Source: Natronomonas halophila (lineage in GTDB: Archaea > Halobacteriota > Halobacteria > Halobacteriales > Haloarculaceae). From it: a stretch of 64,000 nt of DNA. Within the stretch, counting starts at the first letter, position 1, and every line of letters starts with the position of its first letter. Both the position numbers and the translations under genes were made by a program. A model generated the notes under the pieces. The model had not been told where the DNA came from. It did not search any database and saw nothing but the letters and a program-made list of their open reading frames with translations. The stretch spans positions 2,790,001 to 2,854,000 of the forward strand of contig NZ_CP058334.1 of the NCBI RefSeq assembly GCF_013391085.1, written 5' to 3'. Below, one piece after another: positions 33,091-42,222 of this stretch.

Positions 33091-34893
33091 ATGAGCAGCG
33101 ACAGTGATTCGGGGGAGGGGGATGAACTGGAGGAATTCGAGTTCGGAAAGCCGAAAGACGAAGACGAACGGCCGGACGACGAGGAGTTGGCTGACGAGGG
33201 GCCCGGCCAAGAACCCGCCGTCAACCGCGATGTCGACGACGAGCGGATGCTCGTCTCCGACCACCCGATAAAGGGCGAAATCCTCCGGGAGGTAAACGAG
33301 TACTTCGAGGAGACGGATATCGACGAATCGTTCGCGGAACGGCCGGACCTCGACTTCATCAAGGGTCGATTCTTCGATTTCTCGTATCTCGACAACCACG
33401 AGGAAATCGACCGCCTCTGGGTCAACAAGCCGTACGCCTACGTCTCGATTCTCCGACGTGACGGCGAGGACAAACTCCGATATCACGTCCACGAACCGCA
33501 TCTGACGGAGTTCGAGGAGTACGTCCGCGAGGACCTCGTCAAAATCCTCCGGAACAGCCTGATGTATCAGGACCTCGAGGACGAGGACGACCGCGAGGAA
33601 ATCTTCGAGCAGAAGGCCAAGGAGATTATCTCCGACCACGCCGCCGCGACCATCGAGGACGGGTCGCTGCTCAAACTCAAATACTACCTCCTCCGGGACT
33701 TCGTCCATCTCGGTCCCATCGACCCGGTGATGCGGGACCCGAACATCGAGGACGTCTCCTGTGACGGTATCGACATCCCGGTCTACGTCTACCACTTCGA
33801 GCACCGGGACCTGCCGTCGAACATCACTTTCGACAAGCAGGAATTGTCCTCCTTCGCGCTCCGATTGGCTCAGCGTGCAGGCGAGCAGGTGTCGGTTTCC
33901 GAACCGCTGATGGACGGGACGCTGCCGGACGGGTCTCGGGTCCAGTTGACCTTCGGCTCGGACGTGGCGACACGGGGGTCGAACTTCACGATTCGGAAGT
34001 TCGCGAACATCCCCTTCACGCCCATCGACCTCATCGACAGCGGTACCTTCAGCGTCGAGCAGATGGCCTACTTCTGGCTGGCCATCGAGAACAACCGCTC
34101 GCTCATCTTCTCCGGCGGGACGGGGTCCGGGAAGACCACCTCGATGAACGCGGTGTCGATGTTCATCCCCGAGGACGCGAAGGTGGTCTCCATCGAGGAC
34201 ACCCGGGAGATCAAACTCCCGCACGACAACTGGATTCAGAGCCTGACGCGGGAGTCGCTGACCGCCGAGGGCCGCGGGCAGGTGTCGATGTACGAACTCC
34301 TGCAGGCGGCGCTCCGACAGCGGCCCGAATACCTGCTGGTCGGTGAGATTCGAACCGAGCAGAACGTCGCGTTCACGTTCTTCCAGGCAATCGGGACCGG
34401 CCACACGGCCTACACGACGATTCACGCCGAAAGCGTCGAGGGCGTGCTCAATCGGCTGGAGAACAAGCCGCTGAACGTCCCCGTCCAGATGATTCTGGAA
34501 CTGGACATCATCTCCATCCAGAAGCAGACGTTCCAGGACGGTGACCGCGTGCGCCGCAACGACGGCGTGACCGAAATCCTCCCCAGCGGCGACGGGGAGG
34601 ATTCGATTCGCGCCATCGACATCTTCGACCGCGACGCCGAGGCCGACACCATCCAGCGGGTGAACAACTCGCAGGTGCTGCAGGAAATCGCCGACGACCG
34701 CGGGTGGAGCGGCCGCGAACTCGCCGAGGAACTCCGGGAACGCCGGGAGTTCCTCCAGTATCTCGTCGACAACGACATCGACGGCTACGACAACGTGACC
34801 TCTGCCATCCACATGTTCGGTAACAACAAGTCCAACCTGATGGAGAAAGTCGAGGCGGGTACCCTGACCGTCGAGGACATACGAGAGGAATGA
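33091..34893 (+). CDS. Type IV pilus/secretion ATPase (PilB-type), operon 2
   Basis: The 600-residue ATPase has a disordered acidic N-terminus (about 1-55, many E and D) and a conserved domain HLGPIDPVMRDPNIEDVSCDGIDIPV at about 208-233. It has Walker A SGGTGSGKTTSMNA (about 341-354), Asp box IEDTREIKLP, Walker B YLLVGEIRTEQN and His box GHTAYTTIHAES. It is a paralogue of the 27884 gene but with its own N-terminus and a longer C-terminus (WSGRELAEELRERREFLQYL). It powers the machine together with the downstream platform protein, which overlaps its stop by 4 nt. Confidence 0.92.
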   Translation: MSSDSDSGEGDELEEFEFGKPKDEDERPDDEELADEGPGQEPAVNRDVDDERMLVSDHPIKGEILREVNEYFEETDIDESFAERPDLDFIKGRFFDFSYLDNHEEIDRLWVNKPYAYVSILRRDGEDKLRYHVHEPHLTEFEEYVREDLVKILRNSLMYQDLEDEDDREEIFEQKAKEIISDHAAATIEDGSLLKLKYYLLRDFVHLGPIDPVMRDPNIEDVSCDGIDIPVYVYHFEHRDLPSNITFDKQELSSFALRLAQRAGEQVSVSEPLMDGTLPDGSRVQLTFGSDVATRGSNFTIRKFANIPFTPIDLIDSGTFSVEQMAYFWLAIENNRSLIFSGGTGSGKTTSMNAVSMFIPEDAKVVSIEDTREIKLPHDNWIQSLTRESLTAEGRGQVSMYELLQAALRQRPEYLLVGEIRTEQNVAFTFFQAIGTGHTAYTTIHAESVEGVLNRLENKPLNVPVQMILELDIISIQKQTFQDGDRVRRNDGVTEILPSGDGEDSIRAIDIFDRDAEADTIQRVNNSQVLQEIADDRGWSGRELAEELRERREFLQYLVDNDIDGYDNVTSAIHMFGNNKSNLMEKVEAGTLTVEDIREE

Positions 34894-36920
34894 GCCAGGA
34901 AAACCTCGAAGACGCGAGTCCGATTCCGGACTACGAGCTAGAGCAGTACTTCCCGGAACGGCACGACCTCTCGGAGTCCGACCGCGAGCGCCTCCGCGAA
35001 CAGCACGGCCGCATCCGCACGTGGTTCCTGATGAACCCCGAACGGTTCCGGGACCTCCAGCGGTGGCTCAATCAGGCCCGCATGGGGTATACCTACGACA
35101 TCTATCTCACCCGTATCGTCGGGTACACCCTGATGGCCGCCGCCGTCGGGCTCTTCCTCGGCGCGCTGTTCGCCGTCCAGATGATTACATTCGGTGGCTT
35201 CGCCGCCGTCGGCATCGAGTCGATGCCCGTCGCGGTCGTTCTGAGCCTCCTCATCGTCGTCTTCTCGACGGCCCTCTTCGCCGTCGGCGCCTTCGGGACG
35301 GGGTATTACTACCCCAGAATGCAGGTCAGCAGCCGCGAGCGGAACATCAACGTCCTCCTGCCGCACGCCATCGTCTACATGTACGCCCTCTCCCACGGCG
35401 GCATGAACACCTTCGAGGTGGTCAAAGAACTCGCGGACGCCGAGGAGGTTTACGGCGAGGTTTCCAACGAGTTCGACATGGTCGTCCGCGACGTCGAGTT
35501 GTTCGGTAACGACCTCTTTACGGCGCTTCGTGACGCGCGAAACCTGACGCCCAGCGAGAACCTCGAACAGTTCATCGACGACATGATATCGGTGCTGGAC
35601 TCGGGGAGCGACTTCGCTGCCTTCCTCGAAGACGAAGCCGAGACCTACATGGACGAGGCCCGCGACGAACAGGACAGTTTCCTCGGGACGCTGTCGATTC
35701 TCTCCGAGATTTTCGTCGTCGCCTTCGTCGCCGCGCCGCTGTTCCTCATCGTCACGCTGCTGGTCATCAGCCTGCTCGGCGGTGAGGCGCTCCTGCAGAC
35801 GTATTTCCTCGTCTACGTCGGCCTGCCGTTCGGGATGCTCGCCTTCCTCGTGGCCGTCGACATCCTCTCGAAGCCCTACGCGGAACACACCGACCAACTG
35901 GAAGTCGACGAGGGCGAATTCGAACGCGAGTGGGGGACGCAGGTCACCGAACACCCGCTCTACGAGGATTACGAGACCGAAAAGCAACGGAACGCCCGTC
36001 GGGAGATGCTGGCGAACCCGATCCAGCACATCCGCGACCGGAGCCCGCTGCTTTCCCTCGTCGTGAGCGTTCCCATCGCGCTGTTCAGCCTGCTCTTCCT
36101 GCTCGGAACGGGCGCCGTACCCCGATCGTTCAGCGGAATGCTCGAGATGCCGATTCAGTCGACGATTGGCCTCTTCGTCATCCCGTTCCTCATCACGACG
36201 GTTCCGCTGGCTATCTTCTATGAGGGCAAGCGGCGCCGCCAGAAGAAAATCGAAAAGCGATTCCCGGACACGCTGAACATCCTCTCCAGCGCCAACCAGA
36301 TGGGGATTCGCCTCGTCGACGCGCTGAACCTCGTCGCGCGGTGGTCCGAGGGCGTCCTCGCGGAGGAGCTCCGCAAGGTGCGCAACGACATCCGCTGGAA
36401 TCACGACATCGAGCGGGCGCTGTTGCAGTTCGCGAACCGCCTGCGCGTCCCGCAGGTCACGCGGACGATGAAACTCATCGCCAAGGGTAACTACTCCTCC
36501 GGCGACCTCGCGGAGATCATCTCCATCGCCGCGGAGGACACCCGCAACCGCCACCAGATCGAACGCAAGCGACGCAGCGAGATGAGCGCCTACACGGCCA
36601 TCGTCATCATCGGCTTCCTCGTCTATCTGGCGGTCGTCGTCATGCTGGATACCAGCTATCTGACGCCGATTAGCCAGTTGACGACGGATGCTGCCGAGGG
36701 CGTGAGCCAGAATCAGGCGGCCGGCGGCGCCGCTGGCGTCATCAACGTGGGGCAGGTCCCCGTCCAGATTTACCGGACGGTGTTCTTCCACTCGGCGCTC
36801 ATCCAGGGTATCGGTAGCGGCCTGCTGGCCGGGAAACTCGCGGAGAACGAAGTCCTCGCGGGACTGAAATACAGCATCGGCCTCGTGGTCATCACCCTCG
36901 TGGTCTTCATGCTCATCTAA
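34890..36920 (+). CDS. Type IV pilus platform membrane protein (PilC/TadC-like), operon 2
   Basis: The 676-residue protein has two T2SSF domains: about 150-270 (LLPHAIVYMYALSHGGMNTFEVVKELADAEEVYGEVSNEFD) and about 460-580 (FPDTLNILSSANQMGIRLVDALNLVARWSEGVLAEEL). Hydrophobic segments lie near 72-140, 270-330, 388-445, 570-595 and 645-676. The start codon overlaps the ATPase stop (ATGA), and the pilin-like gene begins 4 nt after its stop. It is the inner-membrane platform of the second pilus system. Confidence 0.9.
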   Translation: MSQENLEDASPIPDYELEQYFPERHDLSESDRERLREQHGRIRTWFLMNPERFRDLQRWLNQARMGYTYDIYLTRIVGYTLMAAAVGLFLGALFAVQMITFGGFAAVGIESMPVAVVLSLLIVVFSTALFAVGAFGTGYYYPRMQVSSRERNINVLLPHAIVYMYALSHGGMNTFEVVKELADAEEVYGEVSNEFDMVVRDVELFGNDLFTALRDARNLTPSENLEQFIDDMISVLDSGSDFAAFLEDEAETYMDEARDEQDSFLGTLSILSEIFVVAFVAAPLFLIVTLLVISLLGGEALLQTYFLVYVGLPFGMLAFLVAVDILSKPYAEHTDQLEVDEGEFEREWGTQVTEHPLYEDYETEKQRNARREMLANPIQHIRDRSPLLSLVVSVPIALFSLLFLLGTGAVPRSFSGMLEMPIQSTIGLFVIPFLITTVPLAIFYEGKRRRQKKIEKRFPDTLNILSSANQMGIRLVDALNLVARWSEGVLAEELRKVRNDIRWNHDIERALLQFANRLRVPQVTRTMKLIAKGNYSSGDLAEIISIAAEDTRNRHQIERKRRSEMSAYTAIVIIGFLVYLAVVVMLDTSYLTPISQLTTDAAEGVSQNQAAGGAAGVINVGQVPVQIYRTVFFHSALIQGIGSGLLAGKLAENEVLAGLKYSIGLVVITLVVFMLI

Positions 36921-36924
36921 ACCA

Positions 36925-38466
36925 ATGACATTCACAAACGACACCAGAGGCGTATCGGAGGTCGTCGGCGCGATTCTCGTCTTCGGCGTGCTGGTCGCGC
37001 TGTTGGCGATTATGCAGACCCAAGCGGTGCCGGCCGCAAACCAGCAGGTCGAATTCGAGCACAGTCAGGACGTCCAAGGTGACTTCGCCGGATTTCATGC
37101 AACCGCCTCCGAAGTGGCGAACAGCGGTGACAAGCAGTCGGTTAGCATAAAAACCGGAACGGGCTATCCGACGCGGATGCTGTTTTTCAATCCGCCACGG
37201 GTACAGGGGTCACTATCGACCAGCGAGAATCAAACCGTAACGATAGAAAACGCGACAGCGACTGACCCAGAGGTTGACGATTATCTCAACGGAAGCGACG
37301 TCAAGGTCGATACCCGTACCCTTCACTACAACGTCACGTACAACGAACTGCAGAACGCGCCACAGATTCGTTACGAATACGGAATCCTCTACAGCAGATT
37401 CCGGAGCGGTACGACCGTCCAGAACCCCGGCTCCGTCATCGACGATACGGATATCAATCTCCTCTTTATGGCGGGAGACTATTCGCGGACCGCGGGCGAT
37501 ACGCAGTCGGTCGACGTTCGGCCGGTGAGTGCGCCGGCACGGCCGGTGACGATTGAAGGGGAAGGTAACAACGATATCACGCTGGAACTTCCGACGGACC
37601 TGCCGGTTTCGGTCTGGCAGGAATACTACGGGGACCAAAGCCACGTTACTATCCAAAACGGGACCGCAGGAACCGTCAGAATAACGCTCGATGGCGACAG
37701 ACGGTACACGCTCAGGATGGCCGGTCTCGGACTGGAGTCGGGTGTCGATAAGCCCGATGCGCACTACATCGTTCCTGCTGAAGACGCGGTTACGGACGTC
37801 GGTGCTGGCGGGAACACTAGCGTCATCTTCGAAGTACGCGACAAATACAATAATCCGGTAGCAGGTGAAGAAGTCGAAATCGAACTTGACGGGAACACAC
37901 AGACCGTAAACACGTCGAGCGAGGGACATGCCGTGATGTCGGTTTCGCCGTCCACGACTGGGACCGCCGTCGGTACGATAGTGGGTTGTTCTGGTGGTGA
38001 CCGATGCAGCGCTGAGTACGATGTGAACGTGCTCGCACCCGGCGGCGTGATTAATCCCAGTGGCGGTGTTCGGTTGCAAGATGCATGGATAAATACGGAT
38101 ATCTGGGATGATATCGGGAATTTCCTTAACCCGGACGACAGTACTGGCTCGGGAGTTACTATGGAATTTAACGCTTCGAATAACCTTGAGTTCGAAGCTG
38201 TACGAGTGAATTACTACAGTCCAGGTGGAGGCAGTACTCCTCCGGATGAGTGGGAGATGACCGACGGCTCCAACACGCTAAGTGGTGAAGTGTCTGGAGA
38301 GTTTGAAAGTAGCAATAGCCTTGACCCGGCCTCAAATATTCAAGTAGGGTTCGTTAATGGGGGTGATTCGTATGATGTCACTACTGACGATTACTTCGTC
38401 ATGACGGTGATTCTGTCTAACGGCGAGCAATCCATATATTTCGTTTCTCCGAGAGATAATTCTTAG
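36925..38466 (+). CDS. Pilin-like surface adhesin with Ig-like domain (DUF7289-like)
   Basis: The 513-residue protein starts with an archaeal type IV pilin/archaellin-like N-terminus: TRGVSEVVGAILVFGVLVALLAIMQTQAV, a hydrophobic helix preceded by a charged head, then QVEFEHSQDVQGDF. The rest is extracellular and beta-rich; around residues 285-365 an Ig-like repeat is visible (VIFEVRDKYNNPVAGEEVEIELDG). The last 130 residues (38080 on) have lower GC and a different style (PGGGSTPPDEWEMTDGS). It closes operon 2, 4 nt behind the platform gene. It is probably a large surface subunit or tip adhesin; processing by the prepilin peptidase is inferred from position. Confidence 0.78.
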   Translation: MTFTNDTRGVSEVVGAILVFGVLVALLAIMQTQAVPAANQQVEFEHSQDVQGDFAGFHATASEVANSGDKQSVSIKTGTGYPTRMLFFNPPRVQGSLSTSENQTVTIENATATDPEVDDYLNGSDVKVDTRTLHYNVTYNELQNAPQIRYEYGILYSRFRSGTTVQNPGSVIDDTDINLLFMAGDYSRTAGDTQSVDVRPVSAPARPVTIEGEGNNDITLELPTDLPVSVWQEYYGDQSHVTIQNGTAGTVRITLDGDRRYTLRMAGLGLESGVDKPDAHYIVPAEDAVTDVGAGGNTSVIFEVRDKYNNPVAGEEVEIELDGNTQTVNTSSEGHAVMSVSPSTTGTAVGTIVGCSGGDRCSAEYDVNVLAPGGVINPSGGVRLQDAWINTDIWDDIGNFLNPDDSTGSGVTMEFNASNNLEFEAVRVNYYSPGGGSTPPDEWEMTDGSNTLSGEVSGEFESSNSLDPASNIQVGFVNGGDSYDVTTDDYFVMTVILSNGEQSIYFVSPRDNS

Positions 38467-38656
38467 AGAAACTTCGCCTTTGATGCTTCTGGCGTATTAA
38501 TGAATCCGCTCTCTCAGAATCAATAACCCATGCCGACGGATATCTAATACAGTCGGTATTCCCATCGATTCTCTGAATACGATTCTAAGTCACGTTTCTG
38601 TATCATATGTCGAAGCCAAGTTATAGGTCCCTAGAGGGGAAATACCGGATAACTGA

Positions 38657-39274
38657 ATGACCGAGGACGAGAAACCGACGGTGCTCGTAGTCGAGGACGA
38701 GCGAGCACTTATCGAACTATACGTACGGTGGCTGGAGGGTGAGTACGACGTCCGGACTGCCGGGGGCGGCGAGGAGGCCCTCGAAAAGATGGACGAGGAC
38801 GTCGAGGTCGTCCTTCTGGACCGGCTGATGCCGGGGATGAGCGGCGACGAGGTACTGGAGGAGGTCCAAGAGCGGATTCCCGACTGTAAGGTCGCGATGG
38901 TGACTGCGGTCGAACCGGATTTCGACGTCATCCGGATGGGCTTCGACGATTACCTGACCAAGCCGGTCGAACGCGAGGAGTTGCTGCAGACGGTCGAACG
39001 CCTGCTCGGGCGCTCGGAGTTCGCCGAACTCGAACAGGAACTGTACGCGCTCGTTTCGAAGCAGGCGGCGCTGCAGTCGACGAAATCCGAGGAGGAACTG
39101 CAGGAAAGCGAGGAGTTCGCCGAACTCGAAGAACGCATCGCGAAACTCCGGGCGGATCTGGATGCCGCGTTGCCGGATATGGAAAGCGACGAGTTCGTCG
39201 CGATGGTTAGGGATATCGAGGAAGCGGACGAGGAGGGAAGCGAGGGTGATAGGGCCGACGATGGGGGTGACTGA
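38657..39274 (+). CDS. Response regulator with HalX domain
   Basis: The 205-residue protein has a receiver domain (about 1-118) with the acidic pair VVEDER, phospho-acceptor Asp55 in LLDRLMPGMSG, Thr in MVTAVEP and Lys in YLTKPVE. Residues about 120-185 are the HalX domain (FAELEQELYALVSKQAALQSTKS, EEFAELEERIAKLRADLDAA), followed by an acidic tail. HalX proteins are haloarchaeal and their output is not well known. Two nt after its stop comes the DUF7504-like gene, so the pair is an operon. No kinase is adjacent. A TATA-like AAGTTATAGG lies about 30 nt upstream of the start. Confidence 0.9.
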   Translation: MTEDEKPTVLVVEDERALIELYVRWLEGEYDVRTAGGGEEALEKMDEDVEVVLLDRLMPGMSGDEVLEEVQERIPDCKVAMVTAVEPDFDVIRMGFDDYLTKPVEREELLQTVERLLGRSEFAELEQELYALVSKQAALQSTKSEEELQESEEFAELEERIAKLRADLDAALPDMESDEFVAMVRDIEEADEEGSEGDRADDGGD

Positions 39275-39276
39275 CC

Positions 39277-39861
39277 GTGTATGGCGTCGCCGAACTCGGA
39301 GCCGGTCTGTCGTTCGACCCGGGGACGAGCCTCCTGTTGACCGGGCCGACTGCCGAGAGTGAGGCGCGGCTTCTCGATGCGGTTGCGCCGGCCGACGACG
39401 AGCGGTGTATCGTCATCACGACGAACAAGGGGGCCGACCGGGTCACCTCCGAACTCCTCGACCGGGGGGTCGAACGGGAGCAAATCGGTATCATCGACTG
39501 TACGAGCCACGACGCGACCGTCGAGGACGTCGAGGTACGACATCTGAGTTCGCCCGGCGACCTGACTGGTATCAGTCTGGAATTCGCCAAACTGGTCGAC
39601 AAGTGGGACGACTCGGTGCCGACGCGAATCGGCTTTGCTTCGATTTCGACGGCGCTCATGTACGCGGAGACGCGGACGATGTTCCGGTTCCTGCACGTCT
39701 TCACCGCGCGCATCCGCTCGGGTGAGATGTTCGGCGCCTTCGCTATGGACCCGAGCATGCACGAGGACCAGACGTACAACACGATTCGGGCCGTCTTCGA
39801 CTGTGAGGCCCAACTCACCGACGGGAACGCGGAGTTGCGCGGGACCGGGTTTCAGGAGTAG
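39277..39861 (+). CDS. DUF7504/RecA-KaiC-like protein paired with HalX regulator
   Basis: From GTG 39277 the protein has 194 residues beginning MYGVAELGAGLSFDPGTSLLLTG. It looks like a RecA/KaiC-like fold whose P-loop is broken: GPTAESEARLL lacks the Lys of a Walker A. Later parts include RIGFASISTALMYAETRTMFRFLHVFTARIRSG and MFGAFAMDPSMHEDQTYNTI. Such proteins commonly sit next to HalX regulators in haloarchaea and may be non-ATPase signalling partners. The function is unknown. DUF7504 is a label from memory. Confidence 0.72.
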   Translation: MYGVAELGAGLSFDPGTSLLLTGPTAESEARLLDAVAPADDERCIVITTNKGADRVTSELLDRGVEREQIGIIDCTSHDATVEDVEVRHLSSPGDLTGISLEFAKLVDKWDDSVPTRIGFASISTALMYAETRTMFRFLHVFTARIRSGEMFGAFAMDPSMHEDQTYNTIRAVFDCEAQLTDGNAELRGTGFQE

Positions 39862-39893
39862 CGCGGTTTCATCGCGCGATTACGCCTCCGCGA

Positions 39894-40712
39894 TTACATC
39901 TCGATGCGTTCTATCAGTTCGTCGGTGTCGGTCTGTGTTTTCACGGCGACGATGCGGACGTCCTCCTCGATGCGGGAGTCGTGGAGTTTGTGCTTCAGGA
40001 GTTCATCGACCTGATAGACGCCGGCGGCGTCGGTCATCTCGATTTCGACCATCACGGGCGTTTCGTCGCCGGGCTGGAGCGACACCTTCCGGATGGCGCG
40101 ACTGGAGATGGTGTTGATGCCGCGTCCGCCCTTCTCGTAGGGGATGCGCGAACGGCCGCGCTCCATATCGAGTGCGTCGGCGACGCGGACGACGCCGGCC
40201 TCGTGGGTCAGGGGCTGTTCTTCGGTGTGATGACAGAGAATCGCGTGGAGGATTTCGCCTTTCATCCGGACGGTGTCGGCGGTATCGTAGACGTCCATCT
40301 CGTCGAGGAGTCGGTCGAGAATGTCGGCCGCAAGCGGAATGGAGTAGTAGGGGTGGTCGTCGCGGTGGACGACGTGGCCGATGTCGTGCAGCGTCGCCGC
40401 GAAGGCGATGATGACGCTCTCGTCGGCCTCGTCGAGGCCCTGCTGGACGGCGCCGTTGAAGCCGACGCCGCCGGCTTTCAGGAGGTCGTACAGTTGGAGG
40501 GCGCGGTTCCGGACGATTTCGATGTGTTTCGCGCCGTGGTCGTTGTACCCCTTCCGGGCGACGGGGTTGACGTTCTGGGCTTCGAGATACGCCGTGATTT
40601 CTGGGTCGTCTCTGATGAGGTCGAGGGCATCGTTGAGGCGCTCGTCGGGGAAGGCGTGGTCGGCGTCGGGGTCGTAGACGCGCCCCTCGTCGCCGTCGGT
40701 GTCGCTGCTCAT
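39894..40712 (-). CDS. HD-domain phosphohydrolase
   Basis: From ATG 40712 the protein has 272 residues. It shows the metal-binding HD pattern: HGAKHIEIVRNRA (first His), LHDIGHVVHRDDH (His-Asp), and LCHHTEEQPLTHEAGVVRVADALDMERG (later His and Asp). The C-terminal part from about 195 (RKVSLQPGDETPVMVEIEMTDAAGV) is a beta domain of unknown use. HD enzymes hydrolyse phosphate esters such as nucleotides; no substrate can be named. The longer upstream frame is arginine-rich and unlikely to be translated. Confidence 0.88.
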   Translation of the reverse strand: MSSDTDGDEGRVYDPDADHAFPDERLNDALDLIRDDPEITAYLEAQNVNPVARKGYNDHGAKHIEIVRNRALQLYDLLKAGGVGFNGAVQQGLDEADESVIIAFAATLHDIGHVVHRDDHPYYSIPLAADILDRLLDEMDVYDTADTVRMKGEILHAILCHHTEEQPLTHEAGVVRVADALDMERGRSRIPYEKGGRGINTISSRAIRKVSLQPGDETPVMVEIEMTDAAGVYQVDELLKHKLHDSRIEEDVRIVAVKTQTDTDELIERIEM

Positions 40713-40750
40713 GGCGGCGAGAGGTGCGCCGGCGAGAAAAAACGACCGCC

Positions 40751-41230
40751 CTATGCGTCGGCCGCGGCGGCTTCGACCTCGTCGTAGTCGGGTTCGACGC
40801 CGGGGTCGTCGGAGACCCACGCGTAGGTGACGGTGCCGGATTCGTCAACCACGAAGACCGCGCGCTTGGCGACGCCGGTCAGGCCGAGTCCCTCGAAGTC
40901 CATCTCGACGTCGTAGGCGTCGATGAGTTCCTTGTTCGAGTCGCTGATAAGCGGGAAGTTCAGTTGGTTCACGTCGGCGAACTCGTCGAGGGCGAAGGGG
41001 GTGTCGATGCTGATACCGTAGAGGTCGGCGCCGGCTTCCGTGATATTGTCGAGGCGGTCGCGGAACGTGACCATCTCGCCGGTACAGACGCTCGTGAACG
41101 CGCCGGGGAAGAACGCCAGAACGGCGGGGCCGTCGTCGATGAGGTCCGAGAGGGCAACCTCCTCGATATCGCCGTCGGGGTGTGCCATCGGTGCCGTGAA
41201 GTCGGGTGCGTCGTCGCCTTCGTTGACCAT
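40751..41230 (-). CDS. Peroxiredoxin (1-Cys or atypical)
   Basis: From ATG 41230 the protein has 159 residues, standard for peroxiredoxins. The peroxidatic Cys49 is in FFPGAFTSVCTGEM, with the nearby Thr and a downstream Arg. The motif KRAVFVVDESGTVTYAWVSDDP is the family C-terminal core. Only one Cys is visible, so resolution would use an external thiol. It reduces hydrogen peroxide or organic peroxides in the cytoplasm. It is separate from its HD neighbour by 38 nt. Confidence 0.92.
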   Translation of the reverse strand: MVNEGDDAPDFTAPMAHPDGDIEEVALSDLIDDGPAVLAFFPGAFTSVCTGEMVTFRDRLDNITEAGADLYGISIDTPFALDEFADVNQLNFPLISDSNKELIDAYDVEMDFEGLGLTGVAKRAVFVVDESGTVTYAWVSDDPGVEPDYDEVEAAAADA

Positions 41231-41373
41231 ATCCGACGCAAACGGTGGATACGGCTTCAAGGTATGGCTTTCGGCGTGGGACATGTTCCGGCAGGTATGT
41301 GGATACTTACTGTATGTATCGAGTAAACACGGCGCGGCGAAAGGCCTACAAGTGGTGCCGCGAAGTGGGAGAT

Positions 41374-41628
41374 ATGGAAACGCTACTGTTCATCGGTGGG
41401 CTCGGACCCATGGAACTCGGCCTCGTGGCCCTGGTGCTAATCCTGCTGTTCGGCGCCAGCAAACTCCCCGACCTCGCGCGGTCGATGGGGTCGGCGACCG
41501 GCGAGTTCAAGAAAGGGCGACAGGAAGTCGAAGAGGAACTCGAAGAGATGCAGGAAGCTCCCGAAGCCGAGGCCGACGAGGTCGAGGAAGCCGAGCCGGC
41601 CGGTGACACCGAACGTTCGAACGCCTGA
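41374..41628 (+). CDS. tatA: TatA component of the twin-arginine translocase (1)
   Basis: The 84-residue protein has a single N-terminal membrane helix (GPMELGLVALVLILLFG), the FGASKLPDLARSMG hinge, an amphipathic helix (ATGEFKKGRQEVEEELEEM) and an acidic disordered tail. This is the TatA/TatE signature. Haloarchaea export most secreted proteins by Tat, and two Tat-type lipoproteins are seen in this window. It starts at ATG 41374. Confidence 0.9.
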   Translation: METLLFIGGLGPMELGLVALVLILLFGASKLPDLARSMGSATGEFKKGRQEVEEELEEMQEAPEAEADEVEEAEPAGDTERSNA

Positions 41629-41696
41629 CCGATACGTCTCTTTTCGCGGGACCGAGGAAAAAGCCTATAATCGCGTCTGGACTAGCCCGAAATACG

Positions 41697-42008
41697 ATGG
41701 TAGACCTGATCCCACTGCAGTTCGGGCTTCCGGGTGGTCCCGAACTGCTCATCATCCTGTTGATCGCCGTCCTACTGTTCGGCGCGAACAAGATTCCGAA
41801 ACTCGCTCGCTCGACCGGCGAGGCGATGGGCGAGTTCCAGAAGGGCCGCGAGGAAGTCGAACAGGAACTCCAAGAGATGCGCGATGGCGCGACGGGCGAC
41901 AGTACCGAGGACGCCGGCACCTCGACCACCGACGACGAGACCGAGGAATTCGAGGTCGCGGACGCCGAATCCGAGACCGAATCGGAACCCGAAGAAGAAA
42001 CCAACTGA
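41697..42008 (+). CDS. tatA: TatA component of the twin-arginine translocase (2)
   Basis: The 103-residue protein is a second TatA, close in sequence to the gene 70 nt upstream: GGPELLIILLIAVLLFGANKIPKLARSTGEAMGEFQKGREEVEQELQEM, then a long acidic tail. The two copies are tandem paralogues and may be co-transcribed or regulated apart (an AAAAAGCCTATAATCG stretch, possibly a promoter, lies at 41658-41673). No TatC gene is in the window. Confidence 0.9.
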   Translation: MVDLIPLQFGLPGGPELLIILLIAVLLFGANKIPKLARSTGEAMGEFQKGREEVEQELQEMRDGATGDSTEDAGTSTTDDETEEFEVADAESETESEPEEETN

Positions 42009-42046
42009 CGCCCGGTTTTGCGCATCCGTTTTTCGCTTCGATAGTC

Positions 42047-42120
42047 GGGCGTGTGGCCTAGTGGACGACGGCGAGAGGTTCCTAACCTCTAGAGCGCGGG
42101 TTCGAATCCCGTCACGCCCG
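42047..42120 (+). tRNA. tRNA-Arg (CCT anticodon)
   Basis: A complete cloverleaf: acceptor GGGCGTG/CACGCCC, anticodon stem AGAGG/CCTCT around TTCCTAA (anticodon CCT), T-arm GCGGG-TTCGAAT-CCCGT and discriminator G. It is not split by an intron and has no encoded CCA. Its last 22 bases are repeated at 42223-42244. Confidence 0.95.
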
Positions 42121-42222
42121 TGCAGCGACGCACGAGCGCAGCGAACGAGGAGCGAACCGGAACGTGATTCGGACCCGGGGAATCGCAGCGGCCGAGCGAA
42201 GCGAGGCCGACCGTCTCCACTC

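Noticed and set aside
33001-34812. 603-codon reverse frame opposite the operon 2 ATPase
   Set aside because: An antisense shadow of a gene with intact Walker motifs; no domain is seen in it.
34938-36944. 668-codon reverse frame opposite the platform gene of pilus operon 2
   Set aside because: It is rich in E, D, R and H in the manner of antisense frames of high-GC genes, and it spans a gene with clear T2SSF domains.
40003-40848. Very Arg/Pro-rich 281-codon frame opposite or offset from the HD hydrolase
   Set aside because: Composition is typical of an out-of-frame GC-rich translation; the HD-domain frame explains the region.
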